Below are positions 28,664 through 35,161 of a stretch of 64,000 nt of DNA, one piece after another (positions within the stretch are counted from its first letter, which is position 1; every line of letters begins with the position of its first letter). The stretch is taken from positions 1 to 64,000 of the forward strand of contig NZ_JAAKEG010000012.1 in assembly GCF_011039075.1 (NCBI RefSeq), read 5' to 3'. The notes beneath the pieces are model-generated. The model was given only the letters and a program-made list of their open reading frames with translations, did not search any database and was not told where the DNA came from. The position numbers and the translations under genes are program-made. The DNA comes from Adlercreutzia sp. ZJ304 (GTDB taxonomy: Bacteria > Actinomycetota > Coriobacteriia > Coriobacteriales > Eggerthellaceae).

Positions 28664-28817
28664 AAAAGTGGTCAAAACTTCCGACTTTCCACGGTCGGAT
28701 TGCCGTATAGCTGGCTTGAATTGTGGAGAACACTGGGCAAACAGCATTTGATGGTGCATCTATAGGGGCTATTCTGTGCTTTTCACAGTGGAAAGCTGGA
28801 AGTTTTGACCATTTTTC
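28664..28817. mobile_element. MITE-like inverted-repeat element, copy 2
   Basis: The arms are AAAAGTGGTCAAAACTTCC...CTTTCCAC and GTGGAAAG...GTTTTGACCATTTTTC. The interior contains TTGAATTGTGGAGAACACTG, which is the reverse orientation to copies 1, 3 and 5, while the arms are in the same orientation. On the plus strand the interior can be read MENTGQTAFDGASIGAI, a reading partly conserved in copies 3 and 4. Confidence 0.8.
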
Positions 28818-29135
28818 TAACTTTTTTGAACTAGGAAGCTTCAACCGACTTTGTATTTGTATTTCTGCGGCGGAAGGGGCTTGGATATTTCCTTGGATTG
28901 CAGTTGAGTTGCGAAGTTTCTGGTGTTAATAACACACATACTTACACTTTTCGTTTATGAGTTAATTATGAATTTGAAACTTCACTCCTGTCAGGAAAGG
29001 GCGGGGCGTGTTATTTTACGGACTGGCGATGCCTAGCATCGTTGAAGTATCGGGAAAAGCACCGCTTCATTTTTCGGGAAAATAGCGCTTCGGCGCAATG
29101 AAGCAGCGCAGCACATAAAAGGGACGAGTTTCACT
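28818..29135. other. Intergenic region upstream of the first surface-protein gene
   Basis: I see no gene. There is a TCCTG-T-CAGGA palindrome near 28986, a CGATGC-CTA-GCATCG hairpin at 29027-29041 and inverted GCTTCATT/AATGAAGC at 29063 and 29097. AAAGGGAC before 29136 serves as ribosome binding site. CGGGAAAA phrases recur here and again before 32139. Confidence 0.4.
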
Positions 29136-31955
29136 ATGCCTACCTTGAGTATGCCCTCTAGGGTCATATCTGGCATGCTTGCAATGTCGTTGGCATGCGG
29201 GTTTATGCCTATTGCAGCTTTTGCTGATAGTGCTGATTCTTCTAGCGAAGTTGATGACCAAAGGGTAGCGTCTAATGTCACGCTTCATCAGACCGACGCT
29301 GAACCTGAAATAGTTTCTGGCAATATTGCTCTTACCAATGAAGCCGAATTGCAGCAAACTCTGATTAGCTACAACGGTTTGAATTTTGAAATCAACCAAG
29401 CTGCGCCGGATACGGTTTCATTAGTGGGTTGGTCAACAGCTGCGCCGAAGGGCGAATTTGTCATCCCGCAGGTTGTGAAATACGGCAGCAAGTCCTTTAC
29501 GGTTACATCTGTCGAAAATTGCTGGGGGGGGTTCAGTGAATTAACCTCTGGTCAGGTTGATCCCCAAAATTTTAAAAATTTTTCGACCGCTAACGCGGCA
29601 ACTACCAATGAAGGTACGGGTGAAAATGCGCCCGCCGCAAATGCAACCGCCGCGAATGCGACTGCAGCAAATGTAACCGCTGCAAATGCGACTGCAGCAA
29701 ACGCGCCTGCTGCAAATGGCGAAAACGCTGCAGAACTAAATCCTTACACAACCGAATATTTTACCGATGCGGAAAAAGCACCTGAGGTAACCTCAATTAC
29801 AATTCCGGCTACAGTCGAAGAAATCGATTTAGCTTTCTTCCAATTATTCCCCAATGCTCAGGCAATAACTGTTGCCGAGGGCAATCAAAACTACAAAAGC
29901 AATAACGGCATGCTGCTAGACGCAGCGCAAACTTGCCTCCTCCTTGTCCCAGAGGGTATGGAGGGCATCGCCGTGCTCCCTGAATCTTTGGCCGCTGTCC
30001 CTGCTTGCGTAATTACCCGTTGCATAAAGCTTTCTGGCCTTAGTTTTCCTGCAGGGAGCACGCTTGATGCGTCTCTGGTAACTCGAAATGGGATTCTATA
30101 TAGCAAAAATATCAACTCTGCCGGCGCAACCGATGACACGCTTACTTTGCTTGCCGCGCCTGCCGGCATAGGCACAAGCGTTGTAATAGACGCTAATTGC
30201 ACAGCCATAGCTGAAGGCGCTTTTTGGGGTTGTCCCAATTTAGCTACCATCGTGGCTGGCGGTAATGTGGGCAGCATTTTCAGCCCGCAAGGTGGCGAAG
30301 GTGGCGAAACCGGCGAAACCGGCGAAACCGGCGGAGCCAGCGAAACCGGCGAAGGCATCCCTGCGTTCAACTCGCAAACTATAGAAAACGCCAACGTCGC
30401 GTTTCGCGTGTCGGCAGACAATTTTGAATCCGCAGCCGCTGCATGGCGCGCTGCTGGCTTTACCAAGTTCACCGAACCCGCCCAGCCCGGCGACACCATT
30501 ACTCCAGAAGACGGGCAGTCGGGTTTCGCGTTCACAATGCTGCCCGACTACACGCTCTCTGTCGGATGGGTGGGCGAAAGCAAGCCCGATGCAGCAATGC
30601 AAGTGCCCGAATACGGCATCTTAAACGGCGTGGAATATACAGTGTCGGCTGTGCAGGACGCCGCATTCCAAGGCTGCGAAAACTTGGTAACGGTGAATCT
30701 GCCGGCAACTGTAACCTCTATTGGTGCCTCTGCCTTCGAGAATTGCGCCAGCTTAGCAACAGTGCAGTTTCCGGGCGGTCTTAGCAGCATTGGCGCAAAC
30801 GCATTCGCGAATACTGGGCTGTGCAGCGTGGTGCTGCCCACGGGTCTTGAGACTGTTGGCAGTCAGGCGTTTGCGGGTCTTGCCGACACGGTAATTGTGG
30901 CTCTGAACAACAACGCGAAAGATGTTGCCGCCGATGCGCTGGCTGGGTGCCGCAATGTGTCGGTTTATGTGCCGCACAGCACAACCGGCGAATACGCATG
31001 GAAGACCGGCTTAACTGCAAGCGGCAATCATCTGTATCCGTATGGCGTGAAGTTTTCCGATTCGCTGTCTAACTTGGCGGTAGGAGATCAGCTGCCAATG
31101 TTTGGCGAAGACGGCTACTTTGAAGCGCCGGGCAATATAGAGGTTGCGTTTAGTTATAAAGCTGCCGCTATCAGCATAGATACTGAAAACTACACGGTGT
31201 CTGCCAAGCGCGAAGGCGAGTGGCGCATAGATATCGACTTGCGCTTGCAGGTGCCAGAAGTGGTGGCTGGTCAGCAGCAAATGCGTAACTTGCAGCTGTC
31301 TCCTGCGGCTTTACGTATGGGGCAGGATGCGGCGCGCGCCACAGCACCAGCGCCAACATTTTCTACAGTGCAGCGCCAGCTAAAGAATTTGGGCGTGGCG
31401 CAAGAAACAGGCACTTATTCTGTTGGGGGCACAGTTCGCTCTGCCGCACAAATTACTGTGGCTGTGCCTATGCGTGCCGTGTTTGACACAACTGCAACAA
31501 GCACCAACGGATACGATGTAAACGCCAACACAGATACTGAAGGCGCCGTGCTTGTTGCCAATTGCTACTTCGAAAACCGCTCTACCGATGGACAGAATGT
31601 CCAACTTACAAATGTGAAATGCGAAGGCACCGATGAAGGTGTTGGCGCAATCTTGCAGCCGCGCACCGGTACGGCGCTTAACCAGACAGAAATGTTTGGC
31701 TTAAGAACCGCCGATAGTGCATCTGATGCAATTACATTTGGCTACGGCGACACCGTTAATTCTAAACCTGTCACCGCCGGTAGTTTCGTGGTTCCATCAG
31801 GCGAAAACAACAAGCTAGACGTGCAATTTACGCTAGATCTTGCAACAAAAACCAAGCTAACCGAGTCGTTCAAAAGCGGCATAGACGCGCATACAACCGA
31901 GCACGACATCGTGAAGGTCATCTATACATTCCAAGCTAATAGTACTACAGGTTAG
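29136..31955 (+). CDS. Secreted BspA-type leucine-rich-repeat surface protein
   Basis: The 939-residue protein starts with a signal peptide (VISGMLAMSLACGFMPIAAFADS). Two blocks of LRR_5/BspA repeats follow: VTSITIPATVEEIDLAFFQL near 200 and AFQGCENLVTVNLPATVTSI, SAFENCASLATVQFPGGLSS near 500. An Ala-Asn-rich repeat (NATAANATAANVTAAN) lies near 170 and a GGEGGETGETGETGG tract near 390. The last 180 residues form a beta-rich domain (ITVAVPMRAVFD, ANCYFENRST, ITFGYGDT, VPSGENNKLDVQFTLDLA) that I also see in the next secreted proteins. There is no sortase motif or C-terminal membrane helix. BspA-type proteins often bind host or bacterial ligands; that is a family guess. Confidence 0.8.
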   Translation: MPTLSMPSRVISGMLAMSLACGFMPIAAFADSADSSSEVDDQRVASNVTLHQTDAEPEIVSGNIALTNEAELQQTLISYNGLNFEINQAAPDTVSLVGWSTAAPKGEFVIPQVVKYGSKSFTVTSVENCWGGFSELTSGQVDPQNFKNFSTANAATTNEGTGENAPAANATAANATAANVTAANATAANAPAANGENAAELNPYTTEYFTDAEKAPEVTSITIPATVEEIDLAFFQLFPNAQAITVAEGNQNYKSNNGMLLDAAQTCLLLVPEGMEGIAVLPESLAAVPACVITRCIKLSGLSFPAGSTLDASLVTRNGILYSKNINSAGATDDTLTLLAAPAGIGTSVVIDANCTAIAEGAFWGCPNLATIVAGGNVGSIFSPQGGEGGETGETGETGGASETGEGIPAFNSQTIENANVAFRVSADNFESAAAAWRAAGFTKFTEPAQPGDTITPEDGQSGFAFTMLPDYTLSVGWVGESKPDAAMQVPEYGILNGVEYTVSAVQDAAFQGCENLVTVNLPATVTSIGASAFENCASLATVQFPGGLSSIGANAFANTGLCSVVLPTGLETVGSQAFAGLADTVIVALNNNAKDVAADALAGCRNVSVYVPHSTTGEYAWKTGLTASGNHLYPYGVKFSDSLSNLAVGDQLPMFGEDGYFEAPGNIEVAFSYKAAAISIDTENYTVSAKREGEWRIDIDLRLQVPEVVAGQQQMRNLQLSPAALRMGQDAARATAPAPTFSTVQRQLKNLGVAQETGTYSVGGTVRSAAQITVAVPMRAVFDTTATSTNGYDVNANTDTEGAVLVANCYFENRSTDGQNVQLTNVKCEGTDEGVGAILQPRTGTALNQTEMFGLRTADSASDAITFGYGDTVNSKPVTAGSFVVPSGENNKLDVQFTLDLATKTKLTESFKSGIDAHTTEHDIVKVIYTFQANSTTG

Positions 31956-31984
31956 GGGTTGCCATTGGTAAATAGCATTTTTCA

Positions 31985-32048
31985 GCGGCGCAAGAGAAGC
32001 CGCGCAGCTCCAATGTGGCTGCTTGCAATCCGCCGGCAGTAATGGCGG
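31985..32048 (+). other. Three consecutive short hairpins in a leader region
   Basis: Three perfect 5-bp stems, each closing a 9-nt loop, follow one another: GCGGC/GCCGC (31985-32003), GCAGC/GCTGC (32004-32022) and CCGCC/GGCGG (32030-32048). They lie about 90 bases before the next start codon. No T-run follows, so they are not an ordinary terminator. Confidence 0.5.
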
Positions 32049-32138
32049 GTTCGGAAATTTAAGCATCGGGAAAAGTTCGATTGTATCGCTTGGGAAATTG
32101 ACATAAGTCAAGGCGTAACTTTCGAAGAAGGGAACAAG

Positions 32139-33986
32139 ATGAAAGCAACAGCAATACCAAAGAAAGTGGCTTGCATAGCGTCAGCGTTGGCGTTGTCGCT
32201 TACTATGGTGCCCGTGGTGCCTATGGTGGGCGGTGCAGATACGCAAGCGCTAGCTGCCGAAGGCAGCACAGACACACCGCCTGTAATAAGCGTTACTGCG
32301 CCTTTCAAAGTTACATTTGGTAGTAAGGAAAACCCATACGACATTAATAACCCTACCAACTTCATGAGTACTACCAGCTATTTCCAAAATGGTGGCACAC
32401 TAGGGCTTAGCGTGTATGAAGTTGAGTGTAATGCGCCGGCAAATTATGGAGCCAGTGGTACCATCCCTGTTGTAGTGAAGAGTACAACTGATAAGGCTGC
32501 GCTGAATACGGGAGACAAAAACCAAAGGCTATTTAGCGTATGGGACGCCAGTAAGGCTGATAGTGAAGCCATACACTTCGGTTATGCTAATAATGGCGAC
32601 ACCAACAAACTAAAAATACAGGATCAATCAATAAATAAGCTTATTGCCGTTCCTCAAGGCAGCACAACAAATGTGAACTATCGCATAAACTTAGGCAACG
32701 GTTTATGCAATGCTGCAATTAATCCAGATGCAGCTCAGTCTTATGACAGTCGTGTTCGTCAAGACCTCGGCACAGTAAAATTCACATTCGGTCGCTGCGC
32801 CCCAATTGGTGATGAAAGATTAACGAAGAAAGCTAACGAAGTTGAAAGTGCGGGTAATTGCGAAGCGCTTTTCGATCAGGTGTCCAATACGGTATTTTAC
32901 TTGCGTGATGCTGCGTCAAAGCAGGTTTATTCACTCGATCAGGTGAAAAAGTCTGCAACACAGTTATCAGAACTAAATGCTAGTGGTGCTGGAAAAGAAA
33001 AACAGTCGCTATACTACGATATGTATCAGCAGTTCATAGAAAGCGACGAAGGCGAAGACTACGAATGCCGCACTAAGTGGACATTGCCCGACGATGCCAC
33101 ACTTGCCGATCCTACGAAGCAATATACTATCGGAAGTCCTATTACAATAGCAAAAGAATCGGTTTATCGTCTGCGTATTTTAGATACACTTTACGACTAC
33201 GACACCGAAAATAACAGAAAAGCTGGAATTACTTTCCAGTTTAAAAATGCGTATAACAAAAATCCAAATGCGAATTTGCAGATGTATAAAAGTGCGGAAA
33301 TTGCGGCAAATAATGGTTATAAAGCGTCTTGGATACGTGCAATTATGAATCCGGGCAATCCAGATGATCAGTATAACAATGAGGAATTTGGTACCGATAC
33401 AAATGAAATCTGGAACGCAATTCCAAGTGATATGCAATCCAGAATTGTGCAAATTGGAAAGTTTGCTAGCACAAATGCTGAAGCTTGCGATCAGGTTTCA
33501 GCACCAAGCAAAATAGCTGCTTTGAATAAAGAGCGACTATTTATAGCAAGTTACGCAGAGACTTTTGGTAGTGAAAATATAATTATTTCATGCGGTGCAA
33601 TAGAAGTTGATAAATGGGCGTGGCTAAAATACGAAGGTTCATCTGATGGAACTGAGCAACCATCAATAACAGTTCAGCCGTACAAATTCTATAGTGATCT
33701 TGATAGAGAATTCATATCCACACCTAAAGATGCTGCAGCTAATAGAAAATGGTATCTTGATTATATAAATTTAATGAGATACGACGATGGTTTTCCGGGT
33801 GATATGGGTCAGGGACCAATGTTTAGATCTTTGTATCCTTTTGGCGGCGAGAAAGGTGTCGCTGCATATGAGGGTTTATCTGGAAATACAATGAATCTTA
33901 TCCCGGAGTATCCTAATGTTCTTTTTGACGATGGTACATTCGTAGCCAGCATGGGCAGAGCATTACATCCCTGCTTCTGTTTCTAA
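32139..33986 (+). CDS. Secreted surface protein of unknown function
   Basis: The 615-residue protein begins with a signal peptide (IASALALSLTMVPVVPMVGGADTQALA). The first 200 residues resemble the C-terminal beta domain of the preceding protein: ISVTAPFKVTFGS, TTSYFQNGGTLGLSVYEVEC, IHFGYANNGD, VPQGSTTNVNYRINLGNG, LGTVKFTFGRCAP. The rest is unrecognised; its end (MFRSLYPFGG ... FDDGTFVASMGRALHPCFCF) is reminiscent of DUF6273-type domains, which end in a RP-aromatic stretch. GAAGAAGGGAACAAG precedes the ATG. There is no sortase signal. Its second half is visibly more AT-rich than its neighbours, which may mark an exchanged domain. Confidence 0.7.
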   Translation: MKATAIPKKVACIASALALSLTMVPVVPMVGGADTQALAAEGSTDTPPVISVTAPFKVTFGSKENPYDINNPTNFMSTTSYFQNGGTLGLSVYEVECNAPANYGASGTIPVVVKSTTDKAALNTGDKNQRLFSVWDASKADSEAIHFGYANNGDTNKLKIQDQSINKLIAVPQGSTTNVNYRINLGNGLCNAAINPDAAQSYDSRVRQDLGTVKFTFGRCAPIGDERLTKKANEVESAGNCEALFDQVSNTVFYLRDAASKQVYSLDQVKKSATQLSELNASGAGKEKQSLYYDMYQQFIESDEGEDYECRTKWTLPDDATLADPTKQYTIGSPITIAKESVYRLRILDTLYDYDTENNRKAGITFQFKNAYNKNPNANLQMYKSAEIAANNGYKASWIRAIMNPGNPDDQYNNEEFGTDTNEIWNAIPSDMQSRIVQIGKFASTNAEACDQVSAPSKIAALNKERLFIASYAETFGSENIIISCGAIEVDKWAWLKYEGSSDGTEQPSITVQPYKFYSDLDREFISTPKDAAANRKWYLDYINLMRYDDGFPGDMGQGPMFRSLYPFGGEKGVAAYEGLSGNTMNLIPEYPNVLFDDGTFVASMGRALHPCFCF

Positions 33987-34216
33987 AGGTGGGCAGTCGT
34001 AAGTAGCAATTTAGCAATCTTATAAAAATTGAACCTATCGGTCGGGTAGGGATGGGTTAGTAAAACTCTGCCCGACCAACAATCTAATAACAGTGCTCTA
34101 GCGGGCATTTTAGGTAAACACATGCATGTGGGTAGGGCAAAGTGCGCCAAAATCCAACCTTCGTCCACCCCACATTGCAAATGTTTCACATGAAACATTT
34201 TGACAACTAGCACTTT
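33987..34216. other. Intergenic region with inverted repeats
   Basis: No gene is seen. An inverted repeat GGTCGGGTAG/CTGCCCGACC (34040-34049, 34068-34077) lies after the preceding gene and may be a weak terminator without T-run. A perfect CACATGCATGTG palindrome lies near 34121. The parS-like site at 34182 follows. Confidence 0.4.
34182..34197. promoter_or_regulatory. parS-like site (one mismatch)
   Basis: TGTTTCACATGAAACA differs by one central base from the bacterial parS consensus TGTTTCACGTGAAACA, the ParB/Spo0J binding site. It is the weaker of two site types here because the central CpG is lost. Confidence 0.5.
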
Positions 34217-34342
34217 GACAATCGAATAGAAGATTTCGAATCAAGCATAAAAGTAAAGCACCGACCCAAGGGAAACTACATCCCCATGCCAGTGCTTCAC
34301 TAAATATTACCTTATTGCATGCATGTCTTCTATTCGGTTGCC
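34217..34342. repeat. Inverted-repeat-bounded cassette 1
   Basis: The left end GACAATCGAATAGAAG (34217-34232) is the inverted match of the right end CTTCTATTCGGTTGCC (34327-34342). I see no gene inside the 126 bp. The left repeat is preceded by GCACTT, so it contains TTGACA, a possible -35 box. Confidence 0.65.
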
Positions 34343-34357
34343 ACATATAAGCACTTT

Positions 34358-34671
34358 GACAATCGAATAGAAGACAAGGTTTAATTTGTCCGTTTTTCGC
34401 AAACTATCTACAATGTGGGTAAGCATTCGGAATCAAGGAGTTAATCATGACGCAAACTGATGAATCGCGAATGCGGGAATCTGAGTTAAAGAGCGAACCG
34501 GAAATCAATTGGGATGACCCTGCCATGATTAGACCGGATGAAAAAACTGGCATTACCATTCTCCCAGCAGAATTATATTTCCCTGAAGATGATGGTTTGT
34601 ATGACGACTTAATAAAATAATGCCTGTTGCGTAGTTTCCTTAACTAAATATTTGTCTTCTATTCGGTTGTC
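34358..34671. repeat. Inverted-repeat-bounded cassette 2
   Basis: GACAATCGAATAGAAGACAA (34358) faces TTGTCTTCTATTCGGTTGTC (ends 34671), a 20-bp inverted repeat with one mismatch. It contains one 57-codon gene. TTGACA (34356-34361) and TTTAAT (34380-34385) with an 18-base spacer form a promoter for it that overlaps the left repeat. Confidence 0.7.
34447..34620 (+). CDS. Small acidic protein in cassette 2
   Basis: A 57-residue acidic protein (MTQTDESRMRESELKSEPEI, NWDDPAMIRPDEKTG, LYFPEDDGLYDDLIK) with AAGGAGTTAATC before the ATG. I do not recognise it. Its size, strong ribosome binding site and own promoter inside a repeat-bounded unit suggest a real gene rather than noise. Confidence 0.55.
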   Translation: MTQTDESRMRESELKSEPEINWDDPAMIRPDEKTGITILPAELYFPEDDGLYDDLIK

Positions 34672-34729
34672 AGAAATGGCAGCCGTTTTTGTTGTGCGGT
34701 ATTGGCAACAAAAGCGATGCCAAAAGAAA

Positions 34730-34745
34730 TGTTTCACATGAAACA
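34730..34745. promoter_or_regulatory. parS-like site (one mismatch), second copy
   Basis: TGTTTCACATGAAACA again, identical to 34182-34197 and followed by the same TTTTGACAAC. Because it is part of a longer local repeat it may have been copied with it. Confidence 0.5.
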
Positions 34746-34764
34746 TTTTGACAACAAGCACTTT

Positions 34765-35064
34765 GACAATCGAATAGGCATGCAAGTAATCTTATGCAAT
34801 AAGCTAGGCATGAGAGGTGGATACAATGGAGCCAATTAAAACTATGGACGGCAAAGTAGTTACCGAAGAAATGCTTGACAGTTTTGAGGCTGCATTAAGT
34901 CAAGACGACTGGGCGGATAATTGGCAATTCACCGGATCGATAATAGAGGGTGCACCGCCTCTAAATACTGCTAATGAAATGCTGGCTAAGACTGTTTAAG
35001 TAAACTCAATATATTAAAGCGTCGCGCTGCGGCGCATATGTCCTTGCATTCCTATTCGGTTGTC
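34765..35064. repeat. Inverted-repeat-bounded cassette 3
   Basis: GACAATCGAATAGGCATGCA (34765) faces TTGCATTCCTATTCGGTTGTC (ends 35064). It holds one 57-codon gene. Directly after the right end, AGAAATGGCAGCCGTTTTTG with a TTGTTGC/GCAACAA hairpin repeats the sequence that follows cassette 2 (34672-34712). Confidence 0.65.
34826..34999 (+). CDS. Small acidic protein in cassette 3, antitoxin-like start
   Basis: A 57-residue protein (MEPIKTMDGKVVTEEMLDSF, EAALSQDDWADNWQF, IEGAPPL). GAGAGGTGG precedes the ATG at 34826; a GTG at 34817 is in frame but would sit on the ribosome binding site. The TEEMLDSFEAAL...GxPPL layout recalls the N-terminal half of some actinobacterial ribbon-helix-helix antitoxins, but the DNA-binding half is absent. 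I give that only as a weak resemblance. Confidence 0.5.
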   Translation: MEPIKTMDGKVVTEEMLDSFEAALSQDDWADNWQFTGSIIEGAPPLNTANEMLAKTV

Positions 35065-35161
35065 AGAAATGGCAGCCGTTTTTGTTGCGCGGCATTGGCA
35101 ACAAAGGCGGCATGGGAACACCAAGCGGGCTAAGCGCCCGATGACGAAGGAAGCGAATGGC

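Noticed and set aside
29891-30535. 214-codon minus-strand frame inside the leucine-rich-repeat protein
   Set aside because: Low-complexity Pro/Ser/Val translation arising from the Gly-Glu repeat on the other strand.
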